Shown here: positions 24,833 to 38,951 of the stretch, piece by piece
Position numbering within the stretch: the first letter of the stretch is position 1
How the letters are laid out: each line of letters starts with the position of its first letter
Source of the DNA: Rhabditoides inermis
Lineage: Eukaryota; Nematoda; Chromadorea; Rhabditida; Rhabditidae
DNA length: 64,000 nt
NCBI GenBank assembly: GCA_963966185.1
Contig: CAWZYM010000201.1
Span: 1-64,000, forward strand
Direction of reading: 5' to 3'
Notes under the pieces: model-generated
Told to the model about the DNA's origin: nothing
Seen by the model: the letters and a program-made list of their open reading frames with translations, nothing else
Databases searched by the model: none
Translations under genes and position numbers: made by a program

Positions 24833-27800
24833 GCCCTGTTTTGATGTAGCGTTTTCACACCCCTGTGGGGACGCATGATGTTTACCATTGTAAATGATCT
24901 CAAAAACTCTTTCTAGAACATTGTTACCATACGGAGTGAAATTCGATACATGCTGCTCAAGCAAGTGAGCGAAACTAGAAAAAAATGAGACTGTGGCGGT
25001 CAACGCCCAGTCGACAAACTGCGAGAGAGAAAGGATAAGGGTGATCAGGGAGTGAGAAAAGTTTCAAATTCCGAACAAAGTCATGAATCTTTTATAAACT
25101 GGGCCTCTCCCGTTGGATCGACATCGATTGAGTGGATAGTATGCCCCTGTTTTGATGTAGCGTTTTCACACCCCTGTGGGGACGCATGCTGTTTACCATT
25201 GTAAATGATCTCAAAAACTCTTTCTAGAACATTGTTACCATACGGAGTGAAATTCGATACATGCTGCTCAAGCAAGTGAGCGAAACTAGAAAAAAATGAG
25301 ACTGTGGCGGTCAACGCCCAGTCGACAAACTGCGAGAGAGAAAGGATAAGGGTGATCAGGGAGTGAGAAAAGTTTCAAATTCCGAACAAAGTCATGAATC
25401 TTTTATAAACTGGGCCTCTCCCGTTGGATCGACATCAATTGAGTGGATAGTATGCATGCACTTCAGTGCCCTGTTTTGATGTAGCGTTTTCACACCCCTG
25501 TGGGGACGCATGCTGTTTACCATTGTAAATGATCTCAAAACCTCTTTCTAGAACATTGTTACCAAACGGAGTGAAATTCGATACATGCTGCTCAAGCAAG
25601 TGAGCGAAACTAGAAAAAAAAGAGACTGTGGCGGTCAACGCCCAGTCGACAAACTGCGAGAGAGAAAGGATGAGGGTGGTCAGGGAGTGAGAAAAGTTTC
25701 CAATTCCGAACAAAGTATTGAATCTTTTATAAACTAGGCCTCTCCCGTTGGATCGACATCAATTGAGTGGATAGTATGCATGCACTTCAGTGCCCTGTTT
25801 TGATGTAGCGTTTTCACACCCCTGTGGAGACGCATGCTGTTTACCATTGTAAATGATCTCAAAAACTCTTTCTAGAACATTGTTACCATAAGGAGTGAAA
25901 TTCGATACATGCTGCTCAAGCAAGTGAGCGAAACTAGAAAAAAAGAGACTGTGGCGGTCAACGTCCAGTCGACAAACTGCGAGAGAGAAAAGATAAAGGT
26001 GATCAGGGAATGAGAAAAGTTTCAAATTCCGAACAAAGTCATGAATCTTTTATAAACTCGGCCTCTCACGTTGGATCGACATCGATTGAGTGGATAGTAT
26101 GCATGCACTTCAGTGCCCTGTTTTGATGTAGCGTTTTCACACCCCTGTGGGGACGCATGATGTTTAACATTGTAAATGCTCTCAAAACCTCTTTCTAGAA
26201 CTTTGTTACCATACGGAGTGAAATTCGATAAATGCTACTCAAACAAGTGAGCGAAACTAGAAAACAAAATGAGACTGTGACGGTCAACGCCCAGTCGCCA
26301 AACTGCGAGAGAGAGAAAGAATAAAGGTGATCAGGGAGTGAGAAAAGTTTCAAATTCCGAACAAAGTCATGAATCTTTTTTAAACTGGGCCTCTCCCGTT
26401 GGATCGACATCGATTGAGTGGATAGTATGCATGCACTTCATTGCCCTGTTTTAATGTAGCGTTTCACACCCCTGTGGGGACGCATGCTGTTTACCATTGT
26501 AAATGATCTCAAAACCGTTTTCTAGAACTTTGTTACTATACGGAGTGAAATTCGATACATGCTGCTCATGCGAGTGAGCGAAAAAAAGAGACTGCGGCGG
26601 TCAACGCCCAGTCGACGAACTGCGAGAGAGAAAGGATAAAGGTGATCAGGGAGTGAGAAAAGTTCCAAATTCCGAACAAAGTCATGAATCTTTTATAAAC
26701 TGGGCCTCTCCCGTTGGATCGACATCGATTGAGTGGATAGTATGCATGCACTTCAGTGCCCTGTTTTGATGTAGCGTTTTCACACCCCTGTGGGGACGCA
26801 TGCTGTTTACCATTGTAAATGATCTCAAAAACTCTTTCTAGAACATTGTTACCATACGGAGTGAAATTCGATACATGCTGCTCAAGCAAGTGAGCGAAAC
26901 TAGAAAAAATGAGACTGTGGCGGTCAACGCCCAGTCGACAAACTGCGAGAGAGAAAGGATAAAGGTGATCAGGGAGTGAGAAAAGTTTCAAATTCCGAAC
27001 AAAGTCATGAATCTTTTATAAACTGGGCCTCTCTCGTTGGATCGACATCGATTGAGTGGATAGTATGCATGTACTTCAATGCCCTGTTTTGATGTAGCGT
27101 TTTCACACCCCTGTGGGGACGCATGCTGTTTACCATTGTAAATGATCTCAAAACCTCTTTCTAGAACTTTGTTACCATACGGAGTGAAATTCGATACATG
27201 CTGCTCATGCGAGTGAGCGAAAAAAAGAGACTGCGGCGGTCAACGCCCAGTCGACGAACTGCGAGAGAGAAAGGATAAAGGTGATCAGGGAGTGAGAAAA
27301 GTTCCAAATTCCGAACAAAGTCATGAATCTTTTATAAACTGGGCCTCTCCCGTTGGATCGACATCGATTGAGTGGATAGTATGCATGCACTTCAGTGCCC
27401 TGTTTTGATATAGCGTTTTCACACCCCTGTGGGGACGCATGCTGTTTACCATTGTAAATGATCTCAAAAACTCTTTCTAGAACATTGTTACCATACGGAG
27501 TGAAATTCGATACATGCTGCTCAAGCAAGTGAGCGAAACTAGAAAAAAAGAGACTGTGGCGGTCAACGTCCAGTCGACAAACTGCGAGAGAGAAAAGATA
27601 AAGGTGATCAGGGAATGAGAAAAGTTTCAAATTCCGAACAAAGTCATGAATCTTTTATAAACTCGGCCTCTCCCGTTGGATCGACATCGATTGAGTGGAT
27701 AGTATGCATGCACTTCAGTGCCCTGTTTTGATGTAGCGTTTTCACACCCCTGTGGGGACGCATGATGTTTAACATTGTAAATGCTCTCAAAACCTCTTTC

Positions 27801-29332
27801 TAGAACTTTGTTACCATACGGAGTGAAATTCGATAAATGCTACTCAAACAAGTGAGCGAAACTAGAAAACAAAATGAGACTGTGACGGTCAACGCCCAGT
27901 CGCCAAACTGCGAGAGAGAGAAAGAATAAAGGTGATCAGGGAGTGAGAAAAGTTTCAAATTCCGAACAAAGTCATGAATCTTTTTTAAACTGGGCCTCTC
28001 CCGTTGGATCGACATCGATTGAGTGGATAGTATGCATGTACTTCAGTGCCCTGTTTTGATGTAGCGTTTTCACACCCCTGTGGGGACGCATGCTGTTTAC
28101 CATTGTAAATGATCTCAAAACCTCTTTCTAGAACTTTGATACCACACGGAGTGAAATTCGATACATGCTGCTCATGCGAGTGAGCGAAAAAATGAGACTG
28201 TGACGGTCAACGCCCAGTCGCCAAACTGCGAGAGAGAGAAAGAATAAAGGTGATCAGGGAGTGAGAAAAGTTTCAAATTCCGAACAAAGTCATGAATCTT
28301 TTATAAACTGGGCCTCTCTCGTTGGATCGACATCGATTGAGTGGATAGTATGCATGTACTTCAATGCCCTGTTTTGATGTAGCGTTTTCACACCCCTGTG
28401 GGGACGCATGCTGTTTACCATTGTAAATGATCTCAAAACCTCTTTCTAGAACTTTGTTACCATACGGAGTGAAATTCGATACATGCTGCTCATGCGAGTG
28501 AGCGAAAAAAAGAGACTGCGGCGGTCAACGCCCAGTCGACGAACTGCGAGAGAGAAAGGATAAAGGTGATCAGGGAGTGAGAAAAGTTCCAAATTCCGAA
28601 CAAAGTCATGAATCTTGTATAAACTGGGCCTCTACCGTTGGATCGACATCGATTGAGTGGATAGTATGCATGCACTTCAGTGCCCTGTTTTGATATAGCG
28701 TTTTCACACCCCTGTGGGGACGCATGCTGTTTACCATTGTAAATGATCTCAAAAACTCTTTCTAGAACATTGTTACCATACGGAGTGAAATTCGATACAT
28801 GCTGCTCAAGCAAGTGAGCGAAACTAGAAAAAATGAGACTGTGGCGGTCAACGCCCAGTCGACAAACTGCGAGAGAGAAAGGATAAAGGTGATCAGGGAG
28901 TGAGAAAAGTTTCAAATTCCGAACAAAGTCATGAATCTTTTATAAACTGGGCCTCTCCCGTTGGATCGACATCGATTGAGTGGATAGTATGCATGCACTT
29001 CAGTGCCCTGTTTTGATGTAGCGTTTTCACACCCCTGTGGGGACGCATGATGTTTAACATTGTAAATGCTCTCAAAACCTCTTTCTAGAACTTTGTTACC
29101 ATACGGAGTGAAATTCGATAAATGCTACTCAAACAAGTGAGCGAAACTAGAAAACAAAATGAGACTGTGACGGTCAACGCCCAGTCGCCAAACTGCGAGA
29201 GAGAGAAAGGATAAAGGTGATCAGGGAGTGAGAAAAGTTTCAAATTCCGAACAAAGTCATGAATCTTTTATAAACTGGGCCTCTCTCGTTGGATCGACAT
29301 CGATTGAGTGGATAGTATACATGCACTTCAGT
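24833..29332. repeat. 4,500-bp segmental duplication, copy 1
   Basis: Fourteen monomers: 24833 (D-short type), 25143, 25468, 25792, 26115, 26443, 26758, 27081, 27397, 27720, 28048, 28366, 28682 and 29005. Every start recurs exactly 4,500 bp later. Reading the copies line against line I saw one substitution (C at 27311, T at 31811) before the boundaries. Identity begins near 24,700 and the copy junction lies near 29,200. The block contains one C-D-B-E tetramer (27081-28365). The last monomer is a B/D chimera formed at the junction. Confidence 0.95.
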
Positions 29333-32300
29333 GCCCTGTTTTGATGTAGCGTTTTCACACCCCTGTGGGGACGCATGATGTTTACCATTGTAAATGATCT
29401 CAAAAACTCTTTCTAGAACATTGTTACCATACGGAGTGAAATTCGATACATGCTGCTCAAGCAAGTGAGCGAAACTAGAAAAAAATGAGACTGTGGCGGT
29501 CAACGCCCAGTCGACAAACTGCGAGAGAGAAAGGATAAGGGTGATCAGGGAGTGAGAAAAGTTTCAAATTCCGAACAAAGTCATGAATCTTTTATAAACT
29601 GGGCCTCTCCCGTTGGATCGACATCGATTGAGTGGATAGTATGCCCCTGTTTTGATGTAGCGTTTTCACACCCCTGTGGGGACGCATGCTGTTTACCATT
29701 GTAAATGATCTCAAAAACTCTTTCTAGAACATTGTTACCATACGGAGTGAAATTCGATACATGCTGCTCAAGCAAGTGAGCGAAACTAGAAAAAAATGAG
29801 ACTGTGGCGGTCAACGCCCAGTCGACAAACTGCGAGAGAGAAAGGATAAGGGTGATCAGGGAGTGAGAAAAGTTTCAAATTCCGAACAAAGTCATGAATC
29901 TTTTATAAACTGGGCCTCTCCCGTTGGATCGACATCAATTGAGTGGATAGTATGCATGCACTTCAGTGCCCTGTTTTGATGTAGCGTTTTCACACCCCTG
30001 TGGGGACGCATGCTGTTTACCATTGTAAATGATCTCAAAACCTCTTTCTAGAACATTGTTACCAAACGGAGTGAAATTCGATACATGCTGCTCAAGCAAG
30101 TGAGCGAAACTAGAAAAAAAAGAGACTGTGGCGGTCAACGCCCAGTCGACAAACTGCGAGAGAGAAAGGATGAGGGTGGTCAGGGAGTGAGAAAAGTTTC
30201 CAATTCCGAACAAAGTATTGAATCTTTTATAAACTAGGCCTCTCCCGTTGGATCGACATCAATTGAGTGGATAGTATGCATGCACTTCAGTGCCCTGTTT
30301 TGATGTAGCGTTTTCACACCCCTGTGGAGACGCATGCTGTTTACCATTGTAAATGATCTCAAAAACTCTTTCTAGAACATTGTTACCATAAGGAGTGAAA
30401 TTCGATACATGCTGCTCAAGCAAGTGAGCGAAACTAGAAAAAAAGAGACTGTGGCGGTCAACGTCCAGTCGACAAACTGCGAGAGAGAAAAGATAAAGGT
30501 GATCAGGGAATGAGAAAAGTTTCAAATTCCGAACAAAGTCATGAATCTTTTATAAACTCGGCCTCTCACGTTGGATCGACATCGATTGAGTGGATAGTAT
30601 GCATGCACTTCAGTGCCCTGTTTTGATGTAGCGTTTTCACACCCCTGTGGGGACGCATGATGTTTAACATTGTAAATGCTCTCAAAACCTCTTTCTAGAA
30701 CTTTGTTACCATACGGAGTGAAATTCGATAAATGCTACTCAAACAAGTGAGCGAAACTAGAAAACAAAATGAGACTGTGACGGTCAACGCCCAGTCGCCA
30801 AACTGCGAGAGAGAGAAAGAATAAAGGTGATCAGGGAGTGAGAAAAGTTTCAAATTCCGAACAAAGTCATGAATCTTTTTTAAACTGGGCCTCTCCCGTT
30901 GGATCGACATCGATTGAGTGGATAGTATGCATGCACTTCATTGCCCTGTTTTAATGTAGCGTTTCACACCCCTGTGGGGACGCATGCTGTTTACCATTGT
31001 AAATGATCTCAAAACCGTTTTCTAGAACTTTGTTACTATACGGAGTGAAATTCGATACATGCTGCTCATGCGAGTGAGCGAAAAAAAGAGACTGCGGCGG
31101 TCAACGCCCAGTCGACGAACTGCGAGAGAGAAAGGATAAAGGTGATCAGGGAGTGAGAAAAGTTCCAAATTCCGAACAAAGTCATGAATCTTTTATAAAC
31201 TGGGCCTCTCCCGTTGGATCGACATCGATTGAGTGGATAGTATGCATGCACTTCAGTGCCCTGTTTTGATGTAGCGTTTTCACACCCCTGTGGGGACGCA
31301 TGCTGTTTACCATTGTAAATGATCTCAAAAACTCTTTCTAGAACATTGTTACCATACGGAGTGAAATTCGATACATGCTGCTCAAGCAAGTGAGCGAAAC
31401 TAGAAAAAATGAGACTGTGGCGGTCAACGCCCAGTCGACAAACTGCGAGAGAGAAAGGATAAAGGTGATCAGGGAGTGAGAAAAGTTTCAAATTCCGAAC
31501 AAAGTCATGAATCTTTTATAAACTGGGCCTCTCTCGTTGGATCGACATCGATTGAGTGGATAGTATGCATGTACTTCAATGCCCTGTTTTGATGTAGCGT
31601 TTTCACACCCCTGTGGGGACGCATGCTGTTTACCATTGTAAATGATCTCAAAACCTCTTTCTAGAACTTTGTTACCATACGGAGTGAAATTCGATACATG
31701 CTGCTCATGCGAGTGAGCGAAAAAAAGAGACTGCGGCGGTCAACGCCCAGTCGACGAACTGCGAGAGAGAAAGGATAAAGGTGATCAGGGAGTGAGAAAA
31801 GTTCCAAATTTCGAACAAAGTCATGAATCTTTTATAAACTGGGCCTCTCCCGTTGGATCGACATCGATTGAGTGGATAGTATGCATGCACTTCAGTGCCC
31901 TGTTTTGATATAGCGTTTTCACACCCCTGTGGGGACGCATGCTGTTTACCATTGTAAATGATCTCAAAAACTCTTTCTAGAACATTGTTACCATACGGAG
32001 TGAAATTCGATACATGCTGCTCAAGCAAGTGAGCGAAACTAGAAAAAAAGAGACTGTGGCGGTCAACGTCCAGTCGACAAACTGCGAGAGAGAAAAGATA
32101 AAGGTGATCAGGGAATGAGAAAAGTTTCAAATTCCGAACAAAGTCATGAATCTTTTATAAACTCGGCCTCTCCCGTTGGATCGACATCGATTGAGTGGAT
32201 AGTATGCATGCACTTCAGTGCCCTGTTTTGATGTAGCGTTTTCACACCCCTGTGGGGACGCATGATGTTTAACATTGTAAATGCTCTCAAAACCTCTTTC

Positions 32301-33832
32301 TAGAACTTTGTTACCATACGGAGTGAAATTCGATAAATGCTACTCAAACAAGTGAGCGAAACTAGAAAACAAAATGAGACTGTGACGGTCAACGCCCAGT
32401 CGCCAAACTGCGAGAGAGAGAAAGAATAAAGGTGATCAGGGAGTGAGAAAAGTTTCAAATTCCGAACAAAGTCATGAATCTTTTTTAAACTGGGCCTCTC
32501 CCGTTGGATCGACATCGATTGAGTGGATAGTATGCATGTACTTCAGTGCCCTGTTTTGATGTAGCGTTTTCACACCCCTGTGGGGACGCATGCTGTTTAC
32601 CATTGTAAATGATCTCAAAACCTCTTTCTAGAACTTTGATACCACACGGAGTGAAATTCGATACATGCTGCTCATGCGAGTGAGCGAAAAAATGAGACTG
32701 TGACGGTCAACGCCCAGTCGCCAAACTGCGAGAGAGAGAAAGAATAAAGGTGATCAGGGAGTGAGAAAAGTTTCAAATTCCGAACAAAGTCATGAATCTT
32801 TTATAAACTGGGCCTCTCTCGTTGGATCGACATCGATTGAGTGGATAGTATGCATGTACTTCAATGCCCTGTTTTGATGTAGCGTTTTCACACCCCTGTG
32901 GGGACGCATGCTGTTTACCATTGTAAATGATCTCAAAACCTCTTTCTAGAACTTTGTTACCATACGGAGTGAAATTCGATACATGCTGCTCATGCGAGTG
33001 AGCGAAAAAAAGAGACTGCGGCGGTCAACGCCCAGTCGACGAACTGCGAGAGAGAAAGGATAAAGGTGATCAGGGAGTGAGAAAAGTTCCAAATTCCGAA
33101 CAAAGTCATGAATCTTGTATAAACTGGGCCTCTACCGTTGGATCGACATCGATTGAGTGGATAGTATGCATGCACTTCAGTGCCCTGTTTTGATATAGCG
33201 TTTTCACACCCCTGTGGGGACGCATGCTGTTTACCATTGTAAATGATCTCAAAAACTCTTTCTAGAACATTGTTACCATACGGAGTGAAATTCGATACAT
33301 GCTGCTCAAGCAAGTGAGCGAAACTAGAAAAAATGAGACTGTGGCGGTCAACGCCCAGTCGACAAACTGCGAGAGAGAAAGGATAAAGGTGATCAGGGAG
33401 TGAGAAAAGTTTCAAATTCCGAACAAAGTCATGAATCTTTTATAAACTGGGCCTCTCCCGTTGGATCGACATCGATTGAGTGGATAGTATGCATGCACTT
33501 CAGTGCCCTGTTTTGATGTAGCGTTTTCACACCCCTGTGGGGACGCATGATGTTTAACATTGTAAATGCTCTCAAAACCTCTTTCTAGAACTTTGTTACC
33601 ATACGGAGTGAAATTCGATAAATGCTACTCAAACAAGTGAGCGAAACTAGAAAACAAAATGAGACTGTGACGGTCAACGCCCAGTCGCCAAACTGCGAGA
33701 GAGAGAAAGAATAAAGGTGATCAGGGAGTGAGAAAAGTTTCAAATTCCGAACAAAGTCATGAATCTTTTTTAAACTGGGCCTCTCTCGTTGGATCGACAT
33801 CGATTGAGTGGATAGTATGCATGTACTTCAAT
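29333..33832. repeat. 4,500-bp segmental duplication, copy 2
   Basis: Direct tandem copy of 24833-29332. It shares even single-copy oddities such as GGAGACG at 30327, ACCATAAGG near 30386 and ACCACACGG at 32641. Its last monomer (33505-33832) is a B front with TTTTTTAAAC and an E-like tail, and differs from the chimeric end of copy 1 at 33710 and 33770. That places the exchange point. Confidence 0.95.
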
Positions 33833-36800
33833 GCCCTGTTTTGATGTAGCGTTTTCACACCCCTGTGGGGACGCATGTTGTTTACCATTGTAAATGATCT
33901 CAAAACCTCTTTCTAGAACTTTGTTACCATACGGAGTGAAATTCGATACATGCTGCTCATGCGAGTGAGCGAAAAAAAGAGACTGCGGCGGTCAACGCCC
34001 AGTCGACGAACTGCGAGAGAGAAAGGATAAAGGTGATCAGGGAGTGAGAAAAGTTTCAAATTCCGAACAAAGTCATGAATCTTTTATAAACTGGGCCTCT
34101 CCCGTTGGATCGACATCGATTGAGTGGATAGTATGCCCCTGTTTTGATGTAGCGTTTTCACACCCCTGTGGGGACGCATGCTGTTTACCATTGTAAATGA
34201 TCTCAAAAACTCTTTCTAGAACATTGTTACCATACGGAGTGAAATTCGATACATGCTGCTCAAGCAAGTGAGCGAAACTAGAAAAAAATGAGACTGTGGC
34301 GGTCAACGCCCAGTCGACAAACTGCGAGAGAGAAAGGATAAGGGTGATCAGGGAGTGAGAAAAGTTTCAAATTCCGAACAAAGTCATGAATCTTTTATAA
34401 ACTGGGCCTCTCCCGTTGGATCGACATCAATTGAGTGGATAGTATGCATGCACTTCAGTGCCCTGTTTTGATGTAGCGTTTTCACACCCCTGTGGGGACG
34501 CATGCTGTTTACCATTGTAAATGATCTCAAAACCTCTTTCTAGAACATTGTTACCAAACGGAGTGAAATTCGATACATGCTGCTCAAGCAAGTGAGCGAA
34601 ACTAGAAAAAAAGAGACTGTGGCGGTCAACGTCCAGTCGACAAACTGCGAGAGAGAAAGGATAAGGGTGATCAGGGAGTGAGAAAAGTTTCAAATTCCGA
34701 ACAAAGTCATGAATCTTTTATAAACTGGGCCTCTCCCGTTGGATCGACATCGATTGAGTGGATAGTATGCCCCTGTTTTGATGTAGCGTTTTCACACCCC
34801 TGTGGGGACGCATGCTGTTTACCATTGTAAATGATCTCAAAAACTCTTTCTAGAACATTGTTACCATACGGAGTGAAATTCGATACATGCTGCTCAAGCA
34901 AGTGAGCGAAACTAGAAAAAAATGAGACTGTGGCGGTCAACGCCCAGTCGACAAACTGCGAGAGAGAAAGGATAAGGGTGATCAGGGAGTGAGAAAAGTT
35001 TCAAATTCCGAACAAAGTCATGAATCTTTTATAAACTGGGCCTCTCCCGTTGGATCGACATCAATTGAGTGGATAGTATGCATGCACTTCAGTGCCCTGT
35101 TTTGATGTAGCGTTTTCACACCCCTGTGGGGACGCATGCTGTTTACCATTGTAAATGATCTCAAAACCTCTTTCTAGAACATTGTTACCAAACGGAGTGA
35201 AATTCGATACATGCTGCTCAAGCAAGTGAGCGAAACTAGAAAAAAAGAGACTGTGGCGGTCAACGTCCAGTCGACAAACTGCGAGAGAGAAAAGATAAAG
35301 GTGATCAGGGAATGAGAAAAGTTTCAAATTCCGAACAAAGTCATGAATCTTTTATAAACTCGGCCTCTCCCGTTGGATCGACATCGATTGAGTGGATAGT
35401 ATGCATGCACTTCAGTGCCCTGTTTTGATGTAGCGTTTTCACACCCCTGTGGGGACGCATGCTGTTTACCATTGTAAATGATCTCAAAAACGTTTTCTAG
35501 AACTTTGTTACTATACGGAGTGAAATTCGATAAATGCTACTCAAACAAGTGAGCGAAACTAGAAAACAAAATGAGACTGTGACGGTCAACGCCCAGTCGC
35601 CAAACTGCGAGAGAGAGAAAGAATAAAGGTGATCAGGGAGTGAGAAAAGTTTCAAATTCCGAACAAAGTCATGAATCTTTTTTAAACTGGGCCTCTCTCG
35701 TTGGATCGACATCGATTGAGTGGATAGTATGCATGTACTTCAATGCCCTGTTTTGATGTAGCGTTTTCACACCCCTGTGGGGACGCATGTTGTTTACCAT
35801 TGTAAATGATCTCAAAACCTCTTTCTAGAACTTTGTTACCATACGGAGTGAAATTCGATACATGCTGCTCATGCGAGTGAGCGAAAAAAAGAGACTGCGG
35901 CGGTCAACGCCCAGTCGACGAACTGCGAGAGAGAAAGGATAAAGGTGATCAGGGAGTGAGAAAAGTTCCAAATTCCGAACAAAGTCATGAATCTTTTATA
36001 AACTGGGCCTCTCTCGTTGGATCGACATCGATTGAGTGGATAGTATACATGCAATTCAGTGCCCTGTTTTGATGTAGCGTTTTCACACCCCTGTGGGGAC
36101 GCATGATGTTTACCATTGTAAATGATCTCAAAAACTCTTTCTAGAACATTGTTACCATACGGAGTGAAATTCGATACATGCTGCTCAAGCAAGTGAGCGA
36201 AACTAGAAAAAAATGAGACTGTGGCGGTCAACGCCCAGTCGACAAACTGCGAGAGAGAAAGGATAAGGGTGATCAGGGAGTGAGAAAAGTTTCAAATTCC
36301 GAACAAAGTCATGAATCTTTTATAAACTGGGCCTCTCCCGTTGGATCGACATCGATTGAGTGGATAGTATGCCCCTGTTTTGATGTAGCGTTTTCACACC
36401 CCTGTGGGGACGCATGCTGTTTACCATTGTAAATGATCTCAAAAACTCTTTCTAGAACATTGTTACCATACGGAGTGAAATTCGATACATGCTGCTCAAG
36501 CAAGTGAGCGAAACTAGAAAAAAATGAGACTGTGGCGGTCAACGCCCAGTCGACAAACTGCGAGAGAGAAAGGATAAGGGTGATCAGGGAGTGAGAAAAG
36601 TTTCAAATTCCGAACAAAGTCATGAATCTTTTATAAACTGGGCCTCTCCCGTTGGATCGACATCAATTGAGTGGATAGTATGCATGCACTTCAGTGCCCT
36701 GTTTTGATGTAGCGTTTTCACACCCCTGTGGGGACGCATGCTGTTTACCATTGTAAATGATCTCAAAACCTCTTTCTAGAACATTGTTACCAAACGGAGT

Positions 36801-37018
36801 GAAATTCGATACATGCTGCTCAAGCAAGTGAGCGAAACTAGAAAAAAAGAGACTGTGGCGGTCAACGTCCAGTCGACAAACTGCGAGAGAGAAAAGATAA
36901 AGGTGATCAGGGAATGAGAAAAGTTTCAAATTCCGAACAAAGTCATGAATCTTTTATAAACTCGGCCTCTCCCGTTGGATCGACATCGATTGAGTGGATA
37001 GTATGCATGCACTTCAGT
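33833..37018. repeat. Rearranged satellite block rich in chimeric monomers
   Basis: Monomers at 33833 (302 bp, the shortest: C front with the 13-bp-shortened tail), 34135 (325), 34460 (309: ACCAAACGG type with the shortened tail), 34769 (325), 35094 (323), 35417 (328: A front, B rear), 35745 (316), 36061 (310), 36371 (325) and 36696 (323). 34135-34768 and 34769-35416 are partial dimer duplicates. The shortened tail on three different fronts shows repeated exchange among monomers. Confidence 0.88.
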
Positions 37019-38951
37019 GCCCTGTTTTGATGTAGCGTTTTCACACCCCTGTGGGGACGCATGCTGTTTACCATTGTAAATGATCTCAAAAACGTTTTCT
37101 AGAACTTTGTTACTATACGGAGTGAAATTCGATAAATGCTACTCAAACAAGTGAGCGAAACTAGAAAACAAAATGAGACTGTGCCGGTCAACGCCCAGTC
37201 GACAAACTGCGAGAGAGAAAAGATAAAGGTGATCAGGGAATAAGAAAAGTTTCAAATTCCGAACAAAGTCATGAATCTTTTATAAACTTGGCCTCTCCCG
37301 TTAGATCAACATCGATTGAGTGGATAGTATGCATGTACTTCAGTGCCCTGTTTTGATGTAGCGTTTTCACACCCCTGTGGGGACGCATGCTGTTTACCAT
37401 TGTAAATGATCTCAAAACCTCTTTCTAGAACTTTGTTAACATACGGAGTGAAATTCGATACATGCTGCTCATGCGAGTGAGCGAAAAAAAGAGACTGCGG
37501 CGGTCAACGCCCAGTCGACGAACTGCGAGAGAGAAAGGATAAAGGTGATCAGGGAGTGAGAAAAGTTTCAAATTTCGAACAAAGTCATGAATCTTTTATA
37601 AACTGGGCCTCTCCCGTTGGATCGACATTGATTGAGTGGATAGTATGCATGCACTTCAGTGCCCTGTTTTGATGTAGCGTTTTCACACCCCTGTGGGGAC
37701 GCACGATGTTTAACATTGTAAATGCTCTCAAAACCTCTTTCTAGAACTTTGTTACCATACGGAGTGAAATTCGATAAATGCTACTCAAACAAGTGAGCGA
37801 AACTAGAAAACAAAATGAGACTGTGACGGTCAACGCCCAGTCGCCAAACTGCAAGAGAGAGAAAGGATAAAGGTGATCAGGGAGTGAGAAAAGTTTCAAA
37901 TTCCGAACAAAGTCATGAATCTTTTTTAAACTGGGCCTCTCCCGTTGGATCGACATCGATTGAGTGGATAGTATGCATGCACTTCAATGCCCTGTTTTAA
38001 TGTAGCGTTTCACACCCCTGTGGGGACGCATGCTGTTTACCATTGTAAATGATCTCAAAAACGTTTTCTAGAACTTTGTTACTATACGGAGTGAAATTCG
38101 ATAAATGCTACTCAAACAAGTGAGCGAAACTAGAAAACAAAATGAGACTGTGCCGGTCAACGCCCAGTCGACAAACTGCGAGAGAGAAAAGATAAAGGTG
38201 ATCAGGGAATAAGAAAAGTTTCAAATTCCGAACAAAGTCATGAATCTTTTATAAACTTGGCCTCTCCCGTTAGATCGACATCGATTGAGTGGATAGTATG
38301 CATGTACTTCAGTGCCCTGTTTTGATGTAGCGTTTTCACACCCCTGTGGGGACGCATGCTGTTTACCATTGTAAATGATCTCAAAACCTCTTTCTAGAAC
38401 TTTGTTACCATACGGAGTGAAATTCGATATATGCTGCTCATGCGAGTGAGCGAAAAAAAGAGACTGCGGCGGTCAACGCCCAGTCGACGAACTGCGAGAG
38501 AGAAAGGATAAAGGTGATCAGGGAGTGAGAAAAGTTCCAAATTCCGAACAAAGTCATGAATCTTTTATAAACTGGGCCTCTCCCGTTGGATCGACTTCGA
38601 TTGAGTGGATAGTATGCATGCACTTCAGTGCCCTGTTTTGATGTAGCGTTTTCACACCCTGTGGGGACGCAAGCTGTTTACCATTGTAAATGATCTCAAA
38701 AACTCTTTCTAGAACATTGTTACCATACGGAGTGAAATTCGATACATGCTGCTCAAGCAAGTGAGCGAAACTAGAAAAAATGAGACTGTGGCGGTCAACG
38801 CCCAGTCGACAAACTGCGAGAGAGAAAGGATAAAGGTGATCAGGGAGTGAGAAAAGTTTCAAATTCCGAACAAAGTCATGAATCTTTTATAAACTGGGCC
38901 TCTCTCGTTGGATCGACATCGATTGAGTGGATAGTATACATGCACTTCAGT
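37019..38951. repeat. Satellite block A-C-B-A-C-D, paralogue of 22263-24193
   Basis: Monomers at 37019, 37345, 37661, 37989, 38314 and 38630. From 37345 on, all starts match 22587-24193 with a constant 14,758-bp offset, including GACGCACGATG, GATATATGCTG and the short CACACCCTGTGG. Differences such as ACATTGATTG near 37627, GACTTCGATTG near 38594 and GCAAGCTG near 38670 show this pair is older than the 4,500-bp pair. Confidence 0.88.
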
